Positions 1 to 13,818 of a stretch of 64,000 nt of DNA are shown in pieces. The notes below the pieces were generated by a model. It worked only from the letters and a program-made list of their open reading frames with translations. It was not told the DNA's origin and made no database searches. The DNA lies in contig JAWPHD010001231.1 of the NCBI GenBank assembly GCA_037043455.1, positions 186,001 through 250,000 on the forward strand, written 5' to 3'. This DNA is from Cyrtodaria siliqua (taxonomy: Eukaryota; Mollusca; Bivalvia; Adapedonta; Hiatellidae). A program made the position numbers and the translations under genes. Position 1 is the first letter of the stretch, and every line of letters starts with the position of its first letter.

Positions 1-365
1 ATTATAAATGGGATGATGATCGTATCTATTGATTTCAAGATCATTGGATGAAAGGTCAAGGTCACGAAGGGGTCAAAGGTCAAATGCATTTACATATACT
101 TTTAACATATTTTCTTCAAATTTTCAACTGATAAATTTGCATTATGTATCTTTTGAAAGGGTTATTATGAAATAACCTCCATGTCATCACAGAAAAATTG
201 TGGCCCTTGATTTAATGAAAATTCCAATGTTTTCCTTCTTGACACATCCAGCTCGCCCCTTTGTTTTCACTTTTTTTTTTTTTCTGATGGTATCCGGGTG
301 TATCATTTCTTGTTCTCAGAAATTTCGAATAGTCTAGCTGCGCTATCCTCTGACATCTCTTTTTC
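1..365. repeat. Decayed repeat with 3' remnant of a hairpin-ended element
   Basis: No coding region is seen. At about 326-360 the sequence matches, with changes, the 3' end of the element at 7427-13818: TTTCGAATAGTCTAGCTGCG, then a decayed hairpin and CTCT. The rest is low-complexity and ancestral repeat, including the phrase 'aggtcaaggtcac' typical of the tandem repeats elsewhere in this window. Confidence 0.45.
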
Positions 366-1500
366 ATCTGATTGTTAACAAACTTATCCAAATTGTTGAT
401 ATCAGTGAAAGCTTGGATAAGTTCAAAAACTAGCGAGATTGGACCAGTAACACCAGAGTTATGGCCCTTGATTCTTTTTTAAATATGCAGTATGCTATAT
501 GGGGAACTTGGGTCATTTGTTCAAATCCCACTGGTGGCTAATTTTTAGCGGCTTATACCATGGTCTTTTGTCCGTCGTCTTTTAACTTTTTGATGTCAAC
601 ACTTTAGCACCTTCATTTTTCATCCGATCTTTACCAAACTTTACCAGATTATTAATACCAATCAAAGCTTGGACGAGTTAAAAAACCAGCCATCATCGTC
701 CGTTAACTTTTGCCTTGTGAACATGATATGGCCTTCTTTATTAATCGGATCTTTACCAAACTTTATCTGGGCATATTATCAATGAAAACTCAGACAAGTT
801 TGAAAAACAGTCAGATCGGATTAGTTGTACCATAGTTATGGCCCTTGATTTGCTGAATAATACCATATTTTGCCTTGTGAACACTTTAGCACCTTTATTT
901 ATGAACTGATCTTTACCAAACTTGCACATATTGTTAATATCAATGAAAGCTCGGACAAGTTAAATAAAACAGCCAGATCGGATCAGTTACACCAGAGTTA
1001 TGGCCCTTGTTTTGCTGAAAAATGCCTTTTTTTCCTTGTGAACACTAGCAATTTCATTTATTATTTGATCTTTACCAAACTTTGTCAGTTTTTTTATATC
1101 AATGAAAGCTTGCACAAGTTCGAAAACCAGCCAGATTGGATTAGTAACACTAGAGTATACTAGAGCTATGGCCCTTGATTTGCTGAAAAATGCAATATTC
1201 TGCCTTGTGAACACTCTAGCACCTTTATTTATGATTTGATCTGTACTAAACTCGCACAGATTATTGATAGCAATGAAAGCTTGGACAAGTGCAAAAGCCA
1301 GCCAGATCAGATCAGTAACACCACAGTTATGGCCCTTCATTTGCTGAAAAATGCCATATTCTGCACTGTGAACATTCTAGCACCTTTATTTATTATTTGA
1401 TCTTTAACAAACTTTGTACGTATCTTTATATCAATAAAAGATTCGAAATCCAGCCAAATTGGATTAGTAACTTATGGCCGTTGATTGCCTTAAATATGCA
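350..1500. repeat. Degenerate tandem array, period about 160 bp
   Basis: About seven diverged copies share the blocks TTTACCAAACTTT, TCAATGAAAGCTTGGACAAG, AAAACCAGCCAGAT, and TTATGGCCCTTGAT. The same monomer appears, much better preserved, at 29,990-31,640 inside a hairpin-ended element. Short open frames here are repeat-derived and not genes. Confidence 0.75.
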
Positions 1501-1589
1501 ATATGCTATATTGGGAGCCAGGGGTCAGGGGTTCAAATCCCACAGAGGGCTAATTTCTTTTCTTTTTTACAATTTTTTTTAAGACTCAT

Positions 1590-2700
1590 TTTTTGGGGGT
1601 GCAGCGAGGTCTCGGATTTTGGCACCTCCGGCACTGGGGCCTCCTTGGGGGTAATCAGGTCAAAAAATCACACAAAAATGTGTATCTTGTCCAAGTGTGA
1701 ATGGATTTGATCTAATTTAAAGACTCGAGTAACAACATATACAAAATGGGTTTTGTCCTTCTGTTTATAGGGGCACCTCTACAGGGGTACAATTTGGGGA
1801 GCTTTCATTCATTACCCTTTGGGATCTTAAGTTTTTGTGTGGTGTATTTCTTAGTTAGGATGTGTAGATGTGCATTAAGGTCAGGAATATTTTGGCTCTG
1901 CCCTCTGGGGTCCCCAGGGTTGTTATCAGGTCAAAAATCACACAAAAAATGCTCATCTTGTCCGAATGTGAATGGTTACGATTCTAATTTGGTATGGTCA
2001 TTAAGGGACTCGAGGCACAACATATATAAAATGGGTTTTGACCTCCTGCTTAGAGAGGCCCCTCTACAGGGGTACAACTTAGGGAACTTGCAGTAATTTA
2101 CTATTACGAGTTTCGGGCTTGTGACGTTAACACCTTCTATACCATTGGAGATTTTAAGTCCATGCGTGGTGTATTTCTTAGTTAAGGATGTGCAGATGCA
2201 CAATAAGTTTTCATATTTTGGCTCCATCCTCTGGGGTAATCAGGTCCAAAAATACAAAAGAAATGCATATCTTATCGAAATGTTAATGTATTAGATTCAA
2301 ATTTGGTATGGTCATTTAGGGACTTGAGTCACAACATTTATAAAATGGGTTTTGTCCTCATGTATAAAGGGGCTCCTCGACATGGGGAGCTTGCAGTAAT
2401 TTACTATTACAGAGTTTCAGCCTTATGACTCCTTTTTTACCCTTTGAGATTTCAAGTTTATGTTTTCTTTAGTTAGGATGTGTAGATGCGCAATAATGTG
2501 GTCGATTTTGGCTTCACCCACTAGGGTGTAATCGGGTCAAAAGTCATAAAAAATGCATATCTTGTCCAATTGTAAAGGGTTATGATTCAAATTCGTATGG
2601 TCATTTATAGACTCGAGGCACAACATATATAAAACTGTTTTTTTTACCTCTTGCATAAAGGGAACCCTCTACAGGGCTACAACTTAGGGAACTTTCAGTA
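1590..2700. repeat. Degenerate tandem array, period about 290-310 bp
   Basis: Four diverged copies are recognised by ATAAAATGGGTTTTG (about 1743, 2028, 2340) followed by CCTCTACAGGGGTACAA and CTTAGTTAGGATGTGTAGAT. A fifth, partial relative lies at 15,360-15,720. Open frames of 70-116 codons here repeat the same phrases and are not genes. Confidence 0.65.
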
Positions 2701-3180
2701 ATTTACTGGTACAGATTTCAACAAAACTTTGCAGGGATGATCAGTACCAAGCCTAGTTGTGCATATATTCGCCATGTTCCCGTTGAGTGATTTTTGGCAG
2801 ATTGTGGCCCTTTAAAGGTTTTAATACACAAACTTTGTCCGGACTAGTTCTCCTTAACTCCTTGGCTGGATTTCAACAAAACTTCGCAGGGTTTGATCAG
2901 TACCAAGCCCAGCTGTGCAAATCTTCGCCGTGTTCCGGTTGAGTGATTTCTGGCAGAGTAATGGCCCTTTAGAGGTTTTAATACACAAACTTTGTCCGGA
3001 CTAGTTCTCCTGAAGGCAGGATTTCAACGAAACTTTGCAGGGATGATCAGTACCAAGCCTTGTTATGCATATCTTTGCCATGTTCTGGTTAAATATTTTT
3101 CATTGCCGTGTTATGGTTGAATGATTGTTGGTAGAGTTATGGCCCTTTAAAGGTTTTAATACACTGTTTAAAGAATATGT
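2700..3180. repeat. Three-copy tandem repeat, period about 152 bp
   Basis: Three copies of TTTCAACAAAACTTTGCAGG, GATCAGTACCAAGCC, and TTAATACACAAACTTTGTCC start near 2716, 2870 and 3021. No gene is visible. Confidence 0.7.
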
Positions 3181-3349
3181 TGGAATGCTTTTTTGATTCG
3201 ATATAAGCTCATTTTTTGTCAATCTTTCCTCCAACACAAAAAATGCCTGCCTGAGTAAAACTTGTTTTAATGTCTAAGGGAAATAACTTTTGTTTACTAT
3301 AATTGCAATTATATCTATCAATATCTCTCGGAAATGTTGAAATCAGTTC

Positions 3350-4900
3350 AGGGTGAAATGAAATCAAACAGGTTGGTCAAATTTGGCCCCACCCCAGGGG
3401 TCACATGTTTTACATAGACTTATATAGGGAAAAACTTAAAAAATCTTCTCTGAAACTACCAGAGCCAGAGGTTTATTATTTTGCAAATACCATAAACTTC
3501 TGGTCCTCTACCAAGTTTGTTCAAATGGTCAACCTGGGGTCAAATTTGGCCCCGCCCCAGGAGACATGTTTTACATAGATTTATTTAGGGAAAGACTTAA
3601 ACAATTTTCTTCTCTGAAACTACAAGAGCCAAAGGTTTAATATTTTGCAAATACCATGAGCTTATGTTAACCTTGACATATTAATATGCATGTTCTGTTT
3701 ATATGTATCAGGTAATATTTATTAAGATATCTGAATAAATGGGTTATCAGAAGATAACTGAAAAAAATAAAAATATAAGCTTATGATCTTTTTTACCAAG
3801 TTTGTTCAAATGATGATGCTGGATCAAATTTGGCCCTGCCCCAGAGGTCATATGTTTTACATAGACTTATACAGGGTAAATTCTCTGAAACTACAAGAGT
3901 CAGAGGTTTAATATTTTGAATTTGCTTATGGTCCTCTACCAATTTTGTTTGTTCAAATGGTGACCCTGGGGTCGAATTTGTCCCATCCCCAGGGGTCATA
4001 TGTTTTACATAAGACTTATATAGGGAAAGACTTAAAAATCGTATTCTCTAAAACCACAAAGCACAGAGCTCTCATATATTACATATAGCATCAGTTTCTC
4101 GTCCTCTACCAAGTTGTCAAATTTTGACCCTGTTGTGAAATCTGGCGCCACCCCAGGAGTCACAGTTTTGCATAGAGTAGTACAGGAATATCTTTAAAAA
4201 GTCCTCTACCAAGATTGTTCAAATTGCGACCTTGACAATAAATATGGCCCTGCACCTGAGGTCACATGTTTTATAGGGAAATTTTTTAAAAATCTTCTCA
4301 TGAGACCACAATGTATAGAACTTTCATATTTTGCATGTAGCATAAGATTGTGGTCCTTTACCAATTTTGTTCAAATGGTGATAAAATAGCATAACATGTG
4401 ACCCCGCCTTGGCGGTCATAGATTTATATGAGTTATACAGAAAAATCTTTAAAAAAGCTTCTCTGAAACTATATGAGCTAGAGGTCTGTTATTGTGCATG
4501 TACCATGAGCTTATGGTCCACTATCGAGTTTATTCAAGTCGAGACCATGGGGTCAAAATTGGCAACTTCCAGCCACGTCCATTCGAGGTCAAGGTCACAC
4601 TTAGAGGTCGAAGTCATATGCACTATATTTCACTATATTTCGTGTCCTCTCCATATCTCTTGAAATGCTTGAGGGATTTTGAAATAACTTGGCACGAATG
4701 TTCACCATATCGAGACGTGTAGAGCGCAATTTCCAACCATGTAAGGTCAAGGTCACACTTAGAGGTCGAAGGTCATATGCACTATATTTCATGGCCTCTC
4801 CATATCTCTTGAACCGCTTGAGAGATTTCGAAATAACTTGGCACAAATATTCAACATATCGAGACGACGTGCAGAGCGCAACTTTCAGCCAGGTTGATTC
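3350..4900. repeat. Degenerate tandem arrays, period about 160 bp
   Basis: From 3350 to about 4540, copies carry TTTACATAGACTTATATAGG, CTCTGAAACTACAAGAG, CTCTACCAAGTTTGTTCAAA, and GGGGTCAAATTTGGCCC. From 4540 to 4900 a second unit (AAGGTCACACTTAGAGGTCG at about 4588 and 4749) is present twice. Relatives occur at 14,930-15,310 and 63,500-63,650. No gene is visible. Confidence 0.7.
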
Positions 4901-7426
4901 ATAAATTATGGGGGGAGACATATGTTTTGGACATAGGTGCCTCTAATGTTGGCGGGCTCGACGGCATCAACATATTGTATAACAGCTTTCTTGTCCTTGG
5001 CAGTAGTATGTTCAAATTTCATATATAACCTTCTGGTCATTGTCTTTCCTAATGCCAATAACTTCCAGCCCTCCAACTGACCATGGGACGGAGTCAGTGT
5101 CACTTCAATACATGTACCGTCAATATTTTGTGTTCTTATTTGAACATTCTACTCCCGAGGACAAGAAAGTTATAATACAATATATACCGTTTTTAAGATT
5201 TTTGTTAAGGTTTTGGTTAAGAGATTTGCATTAAAGTTTTGGTTAAGGTTTGCGTTAAATTCTTATAACTTTTTTGTTCTTTTGTTGGAGTAGAGTGTTC
5301 AAATTTCATATATAACCTCCTTGTCATTGTCCTTCTTATTCCTGTGATTTTCAGCATCCAACTGACCCTGTGTCAAGGTCTGTGGTCTCTTAAATACATG
5401 TACTGTCTCCAAATTTCACAATACGTATACCATCTACAAATTGGATTGCATTTAACAATATAATATCGTGAAATACAGTGTTACATATTTCACTCACTGG
5501 ACATAATTATTGTTATTTTAATAACTTCCAGCCACCGAACTGACCCTTTACCCTGGGTCAAGCAATTAGTTCAATAGTATTGATTTGTGGATTATATGTT
5601 TTTGCTCTAAATAAAACTACATCACTACTACATTATATGCTCACATGCACGTAGAAGAAATAAAGAATTACAATTGATTGAAGTTTAAGAATTAATAACA
5701 GTTGAAATAAAAATTGCCACTTCAGTCCTCTATTGTAGCAGCAGACAACATTACATTAATTATAATATGCACTGACATTTTCCCTGGTATGCTTAGATTA
5801 AACAGAAATTCAAGTTGACAAGCTGGTAATTGAAGCAATTACAGGATACAGCAACCACATACATTAATTTTCACTACTGCAGCTGGGAAATTTGATACTC
5901 CAGTAAAAGTTTGTCACATGGAATCTCTATTATAAATTCTCATAAAGATACTCATGACAATCTGAATGTTTTAAAATCACAACGTCCCACTAGTTTTTCT
6001 GCATAACTTGCATTTTTCAATTAATATTAATTACACTAAAATAAATATGAAGTAAATTAATTTACATATAATTAACTGTTGATAATAATGCACCAATAAT
6101 ATATGTTCAACTTATACTGGACAATATGATACTGGATATATAAATCGAAACAATAATTTCAAGGCTTGATAAACACTTCAAGATTGCCATGAATCCCTTT
6201 AAGATAATGAATGAATGAATATATACAATTTGCCATTACCATTGTAACAAACTGCCAGATAATGAACTTTGATAAAAGCAACAGTTATGGTTGGACATAT
6301 TTTTAAAATCTCATAAAGGCTTAGTATTATTATTTTATGTTCTAAAACCAGCAACAGAATTAAATTAATTTTAATAGGAGCTGACATTTCTTGATAAAAC
6401 ATGATACATGCAGATTAAACCCCCAACTGCCATATAAAAGCCAGAAGATAGTGCTGGGGCAGGTTTCTATATAAATTATGCATGTTTCACATCAGAGGTC
6501 CCTTTTTCAAAATTTCAAAAACTACTGTAAAATATATTATGAAAAACTGCACAAATACACATTTAAACTTGTTAAATCAATTGGTATAATTATTTTAAAC
6601 AATCGTTTGCAAATTATAGTTTCAAAAAATGTGTTAAACCAACTAACTGTCAAACAATTTGAGCCTATGAGGTTATGACCCTTGCTAATACAGAATGTAA
6701 ACATTTCCTATGTGGCTGTGTTTATCAACAAGTGTGCTGCAGCAGACGGCTTCTACTCTGTTTTATCATCAAAACCAGACAATGTTAAGCATCACAATTT
6801 ATTATTTGACTGTATATTCACAATTTGAGTTCATAGATCTGTCTAATTCTTGGTTTCAGTCAATATTAAGAATATATGTATCATCACATTTGATATCTAT
6901 ATCCCATCCATTAAAATTGAAAAATCCTTCTGTAATTTCCATTTGTTCTTTTGTCATGATTATTATGTATCTTTTTTCTCTGTAACAGATGCGATCCTTT
7001 CCAAACACATTGCAGCAACACAATTGGGCAACTTTATCAGTACCTGATTATGTCAAGGCACCTTAATATCAATGGAACTAAGCCTGTGTATTGTTTTAAC
7101 ATTCCAGACACAATAGGCTCTGACATTTAATCTAAATTAATTGCCGGTTAAATTGTCAACAGACCTTCAATAATGCCCTGATACAATATGTGGACAAAAG
7201 GATATCCTACTTCAACTTACAAAATGAGAATAAAACTAGCATTATTAGATTGGAATGAAAATGTTAATAGAGATTCAACTTCAGAAAGGACTGTCAGCTA
7301 TAAGAGAAATCCAGAAAGGACTTTGTTCCAGTTCATAAAAGAAAAACAAACGGTTTCAAACAAGAAATCTGGAAAAAGTTGATTAGAAAGTTATACGACT
7401 AATGCATGTTAGTTTATAACCTTGTT
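4901..7426. other. AT-rich stretch without recognisable gene
   Basis: Open frames are short (no more than 91 codons) with no recognisable domain. A weak two-copy repeat around 4960-5400 shares TTCAAATTTCATATATAACC and 'acttccagcc', with a GTTAAG-rich patch at 5205-5255. I see no RNA gene or transposon terminus here. Confidence 0.5.
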
Positions 7427-8088
7427 AGCTCGACTATTCGAAGAATAAGAGAGCTTATGTAATCACCCCGGCGTCGGCGTCCCACATCAAGGTTTGCGTG
7501 TAAGCTGTGTTTACAGGTCTATATCTCTTACATTTCTTGTCCTAGCTGAACAAAATTCCTTATAGTATGTTGTAAATGGTTGGATAAGTAATTTTGTCTT
7601 CTGCGAATTCTGGGCTCCCATGGAACCCAAATTGTGATGGCCCATAAAATGTGCAATAATGGCAGATCTAGGTTTGCATGTAAGCATGTATATATCTATA
7701 ATTTTGGTTTGGGATTTCTTATAGCATTATGCATCTTATTCATACTTCACCGTTATTGGGACATGGGCTCCCTCCTCCCCCCACCCCCACCACTCCCCAA
7801 CCCCCCCCCCCCCCCCACTCGAATCTTTTTTCTAAAATGATCAGCATGACATGATGTTGATCCGAGTTGAACATTATTTTGATTCGACGTTAAACATGGC
7901 TGCCAGTGGCCATCTTTGGTTACATAGAGTTATATAGTAAAAACTTGTAGCGACTACTCCTCTGAAACTACTCAAAGGATGTTCATGAAACTTCACAGGA
8001 ATGTTGCTCTTGATGTCTAGTTGATCCTAGAAAAATGTCAGGCCCGCTGAAAATTCAAGATGGCCACCACGGCTAAAAATTGATTTTT

Positions 8089-11000
8089 AGCTCTACTGAT
8101 CAGAGATCAGCAGAGCTTATGCCGTGGTGCGGCGTCCGGCGTCCGGCTGTCTGTCCGTAAACTTTTATTTGTAGCGACAACTCCTCTGAAACTACTGGAT
8201 GGATATTCATGAAACTTTACAGAAATGTTGCCCATAAAGTTTAGTTGATCCTAGCAAAAATTCATGTTGATGTGAAATCCAAGATGGCCGCCAAAGCTAA
8301 AAATAGAGTTTTAAAATACAAGTTTGTAGCGACTACTTCTTGAAAACTATAAGTGATATTGATATGGGACTTTTTCTAAAATGATCAGCATGACATGATG
8401 TTGATCCTTGTCAAAAATCGTTTTGATTCAACGTTAAACATGGCTGCCAGCGGCCATCTTTGTTTATATAGAGTTATATAGTAAAAACTTGTAGCAACTA
8501 CTCCTCTGAAACATCTTGACAGATTGTCATGAAACTTTACAGGAATGTTGCTCTTGATGTCTAATTGTTCCTAGCAAAAGTTCAGATCTGCCACAAATTC
8601 AAGATGGCCATCACAGCTAAAAATAGATTTTTAAAAAATAAGTTTGTAGCGACTACTTCTTGAAAACTATAAGTGATATTGATATGGGACTTTTTCTAAA
8701 ATGATCAGCATGACATGATGTTGATCCTTGTGGAAAATTATTTTGATTCGACGTTAAACATGGCTGCCAGTGGCCATCTTTGGTTACATAGAGTTATATA
8801 GTAAAAACTTGTAGCGACTACTCCTCTGAAACTACTTGACGGATGTTCATGAAACTTCACAGGAATGTTGCTCTTGATGTCTAGTTGATCCTAGAAATAT
8901 TTCAGGTCGGCCGGAAATTCAAGATAGCCGTCACAGCTAAAAATAGATTTAAAATAAATAAGTTTGTAGCGACTATTTATTCAAAACTATAAGAGATATT
9001 GATATGGGACTTTTTCTAAAATGATCAGTATGACATGATGTTGGTCCTTGTCGAAAATCATTTTGATTTGACGTTAAACATGGCTACCAGCGGCCATCTT
9101 TGTTTACATAGAGTTATATAATGAAAACTTGTAGCGACTACTCCTCTGAAACAACTTGACGGATTTTCATGAAACCTCACAGGAATGTTGCTAGCAAAAT
9201 TTCAGGTCGGCCGGAAATTCAAGATGGCCGCCACGGTTAAAAATAGATTTTCAAAAAACAAGTCTAGCGACTACTTCCTGAAATCAAAATCAATCAGTAG
9301 AGCTTCAAGGTCATTGACCTCTTGTTAAATAATAAGTTTGTAGCGACTACTTCTTGAAAACTATAAGTGATATTGATATGTGTCTTTTCCTAAAATGATC
9401 AGTATGACATGATGTTGATCCTTGTCGAAAATTATTTTGATTCGACGTTAAACATGGCTGTTATATTATGAAAACTTGTAGCGACTACTCCTCTGAAACT
9501 ACTTGACGGATTTTCATGAAACTTCACAGGAATGTTGCTCTTAATGTCTAATTGATCCTAGCAAAATTTCAGGTCGGCCAGAAATTCAAGATGGCCGCCA
9601 GAGCTAAAAATAGATTTTTAAAAAATAAGTTTGTAGCGACTACTTCTTGAAAACTATAAGTGATATTGATATGGGACTTTTTCTAAAATGATCAGCATGA
9701 CATGATGTTGGTCCTTGTCGAAAATCGTTTTGATTCAACGTTAAACATGGCTGCCAGTGGCCATCTTTGTTTACATAGAGTTATATAATGAAAACTTGTA
9801 GCGACTACTCCTCTGAAACTACTTGACGGATTTTCATGAAACTTCACAGGAATGTTGCTCTTGATGTCTAATTGATCCTAGCAAAATTTCAGGTTGGCCG
9901 GAAATTCAAGATGGCCGCCACGGCTAAAAATAGATTTTTAAAAAATAACTTTGTAGCGACTACTTCTTGAAAACTATAAGAGATATTGATATGGGACTTT
10001 TTCTAAAATTATCAGCATGACATGATGGTTATCCGAGTCGAACATTATTTTGATTCGACGTTAAACGTGGCTGTCAGTGGCCATCTTTGTTTACATAGAG
10101 TTATATAATGATAACTTGTAGCGACTAACCCTCTGAAAATACTTGACGGATTTTCATGAAACTTCACACGAATGTTGCTCTTGATGTCTAATTGATCATT
10201 GCAAAATTTCAGGTCGGCCTGAAATTCAAGATGGCCGCCACGGCTAAAAATAGATTTTTAAAAAATAAGTTTGTAGCGACTACTTCTTGAAAACTATAAG
10301 TGATATTGATATGTGTCTTTTCCTAAAATGATCAGTATGACATGATGTTGATCCTTGTCGAAAATTATTTTGATTCGACGTTAAACATGGCTGCCAGCAG
10401 CCGTCTTTGTTTACATAGAGTTATATAATGAAAACTTGTAGCGACTACTCCTCTGAAACTACTTGACGGATTTTCATGAAACTTCAAACGAATGTTGCTC
10501 TTGATGTCTAATTGATCCTAGCAAAACTTCAGGTCGGCCGGAAATTCAAGATGGCTGCCACGGCTAAAAATAGATTTTCAAAAAACAAGTTTATGGCGAC
10601 TACTTCTTGAAAACTAAGTGATATTGATATGGGACTTTTTCTAAAATGATCAGCATGTCATGATGTTGGTCCTTGTCAAAAATCGTTTTGATTCAATGTT
10701 AAACATGGCTGTCAGTGGCCATCTTTGTTTACATAGAGTTATCTACTAAAAATTTGTAACGACTACTCCTCTGTAACTACTTGACGGATTTTCATGAAAC
10801 TTTACAGGAATGTTGCTCTTGATGTCTAATTGATCCTAGTTAAAAGTTTAGGTCGGCCAGAAATTCAAGATGGCCACCATGGCTATATATAGATTTTCAA
10901 ATTCAAGTTTGTAGCGACTACTTCTTGAAAACTATAAGTGATATTGATATGGGACTTTTTCTGAAATGATCAGTATGACATGATGTTGATCCTTGCCAAA

Positions 11001-11184
11001 AATTATTTTGATTTGACATTAAACATGGCCGCCAGCGGCCATCTTTGTTTACATAGAGTTATATAATGAAAACTTGTAGCGACTACTCCTATGAAACCAC
11101 TTGATTTTCATGAAACTTCACAGGAATGTTGACCTAGCTATCAAAAATCTATCAGTAGAGCTTCAAGGTCATTGACCTCTTGTT
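8089..11184 (+). repeat. Hairpin-ended element (type GATC) with 320 bp tandem core
   Basis: It begins with the hairpin AGCTCTACTGATC, AGA, GATCAGCAGAGCT at 8089-8117, followed by a GTCCG-type microsatellite. 3' termini with ATCAGTAGAGCTT, a GGTCA/TGACC hairpin and CTCTTGTT occur at about 9293-9326 and 11,150-11,184, so two copies are probably nested. The core is a tandem array of exactly 320 bp near 9631, 9951 and 10,271, anchored on TTTGTAGCGACTACTTCTTG. Each 320 bp unit is itself two diverged halves of about 160 bp, both starting TTGTAGCGACTAC. Confidence 0.75.
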
Positions 11185-11298
11185 TTTTTACATATTTCTT
11201 TGTTGTTTTGGTCAATTCTTGCATAGCTTCTTACACATATATGTTGCCCCAACCCCCCAACCCCTGCCTCTCCCCCACCCCCACTCTTTTTTCTTTTT

Positions 11299-13217
11299 AG
11301 CACTACTGATCAGAGATCAGCAGAGCTTATGCCATGGTGCGGCGTCCGTCGTCCGTCTGTCTGTCTGTCCGTCCATCCGTCTGTCCGTTAACTTTTTTTT
11401 TGTAGCGACTACTCCTCTGAAACTACTGAATAGATTTTCATGAAACTTTACAGAAATGTTGCCCATGAAGTCTAGTTGATCCTAGCAAAAATTCATGTAG
11501 ATGTGAAATCCAAGATGGCCGCCAAATCTAAAAATAGGTTTTTAAAAAAAAAGTTTGTAGCGACTACTTCTTGAAAACTCTAAGGGATATTGCTATTGGA
11601 CTTTTTCTAAAATGATCAGCATGACATGATGTTAGTCCTTGTCGAAAATCGTTTTGATTCGACGTTAAACATGGCTGCCAGCGGCCATCTTTGTTTACAT
11701 AGAGTTATATAATGAAAACTTGTAGCGACTACTCCTCTGAAACTACTTGACGGATTTTCATGAAACTTCACAGGAATGTTGCTCTTAATGTCTAATTGAT
11801 CCTAGCAAAATTTCAGGTCGGCCAGAAATTCAAGATGGCCGCCACGGCTAAAAATAGATTTTTAAAAAATAAGTTTGTAGCGACTACTTCTTGAAAACTA
11901 TATGTGATATTGATATGGGACTTTTTCTAAAATGATCAGCATGACATGATGTTGGTCCTTGTCGAAAATCGTTTTGATTCGACGTTAAACATGGCTGCCA
12001 GCGGCCATCTTTGTTTACATAGAGTTATATAATGAAAACTTGTAGCGACTACTCCTCTGAAACTACTTGACGGATTTTCATGAAACTTCACAGGAATGTT
12101 GCTCTTGATGTCTAATTGATCCTAGCAAAATTTCAGGTTGGCCGGAAATTCAAGATGGCCGCCACGGCTAAAAATAGATTTTTAAAAAATAAGTTTGTAG
12201 CGACTACTTCTTGAAAACTATAAGAGATATTGATATGGGACTTTTTCTAAAATTATCAGCATGACATGATGGTTATCCGAGTCGAACATTATTTTGATTC
12301 GACGTTAAACGTGGCTGTCAGTGGCCATCTTTGTTTACATAGAGTTATATAATGATAACTTGTAGCGACTAACCCTCTGAAAATACTTGACGGATTTTCA
12401 TGAAACTTCACACGAATGTTGCTCTTGATGTCTAATTGATCATTGCAAAATTTCAGGTCGGCCGGAAATTCAAGATGGCCGCCATGGCTAAAAATAGATT
12501 TTCAAAATACAAGTTTGTAGCGACTACTTCTTGAAAACTATAAGTGATATTGATATGGGACTTTTTCTAAAATGATCAGCATGACATGATGGTTATTCAA
12601 GTCGAACATTATTTTGATTCGACGTTAAACATGGCTGCCAGTGGCCATGTATGTTTACATAAGAGTTATATAATGATAACTTGTAGCGACTACTCCTCTG
12701 AAACTACTTGACGGATTTTCATGAAACTTCACGAATGTTGCTCTTGATGTCTAATTGATCTTAGCAAAATTTCAGGTCGGCTGGAAATTCAAGATGGCCA
12801 CCATGGCTAAAAATAGATTTTTAAAAAATAAGTTTGTAGCGACTACTTCTTGAAAACTATAAGAGATATTGATATGGGACTTTTTCTAAAATGATCAGCA
12901 TGACATGATGGTTATCCGAGTCGAACATTATTTTGATTCAATGTTAAACATGGCTGTCAGTGGCCATCTTTGTTTACATAGAGTTATATAATGAAAACTT
13001 GTAGCGACTACTCCTCTGAAACTACTTACGGATTTTCATGAAACTTCACAGGAATGTTGCTCTTGATGTCTAATTGATCCTAGCAAAATTTCAGGTCGGC
13101 CGGAAATTCAAGATGGCCACCACGGCTAAAAATAGATTTTCAAAAAACCAGTTTGTAGCGACAACTTCCTGAAATCAAAATCAATCAGTAGAGCTTCAAG
13201 GTCATTGACCTCTTGTT
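11299..13217 (+). repeat. Second GATC-type hairpin-ended element with 320 bp core
   Basis: The 5' hairpin is at 11,299-11,327 (AGCACTACTGATC, one change in the stem), followed by a GTCCGTC/GTCTGTC microsatellite at 11,341-11,390. The 3' end at 13,183-13,217 has ATCAGTAGAGCTT, the GGTCA/TGACC hairpin and CTCTTGTT. Between them lie about five 320 bp units very similar to the array to the left. Frames of up to 90 codons at the edges are repeat-derived. Confidence 0.75.
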
Positions 13218-13818
13218 TTTATATATATTTCTGTGTTGTTTTGGTCAATTCTTACACATATAGCTATATTGCCCTCCACCCCCACTCCACACCCCCCAAA
13301 CCACACCCCATACCCACTCGAAACTCAATTTTTTGTATTTTTTTACACATATATAGCTATGTTAAATGTTGGATGCACAACCGCCCTGCCCCACCCATTG
13401 TTTTATGGGCTCCCCTCACATGGAGGACACGGGTATGGGAATTGTTTTCATTTTATCTTCCATTATTTGGATATTAATATTTTAATTTGAACGCAATCAT
13501 TTACATATAAAACAATTTAGATTAAATTCAGATACACAGATGAAATATCAAAAAAAAATGAAATGAGAGGCCACAATAAAAATTGCCAGATATCAGCTCC
13601 CTCCCCGAGTTGCCTTTCGACCACAAATTTCTTTAAAATAAAAATAATAAAATTTCACATAATTTTATATCGGCCCGAGTTTTTATACAAGACCCATCCC
13701 TCAACCCCACCCCACATTGTTTTAGCCTTGTTTTCTGATGGTATATACTAGCTATATAATTTATTATTCTCTGAAAAATCGAATAGTCGAGCTGCGCTGT
13801 TCTCTGACAGCTCTTGTT

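Larger units (their letters stand above)
7427..13818 (+). mobile_element. Hairpin-ended, Helentron-like non-autonomous element (type TATTC)
   Basis: The 5' end at 7427-7455 is a hairpin, AGCTCGACTATTC, loop, GAATAAGAGAGCT. The 3' end at 13,779-13,818 has CGAATAGTCGAGCT, the exact inverse of the 5' AGCTCGACTATTCG, then a second hairpin and the terminus CTCTTGTT. Subterminal inverted repeats, terminal hairpins and a tandem-repeat core match the known architecture of non-autonomous Helentron/HINE elements. That assignment is inference, because no Rep/helicase gene is present. C-rich tracts at about 7780-7818, 11,250-11,282 and 13,271-13,313 belong to this element; their duplication suggests an internal segmental duplication. 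Most of its length is nested 320 bp arrays. Confidence 0.6.

Noticed and set aside
7634..7840. Proline-rich 68-codon protein
   Set aside because: The proline run comes from a C homopolymer tract inside a repeat element.
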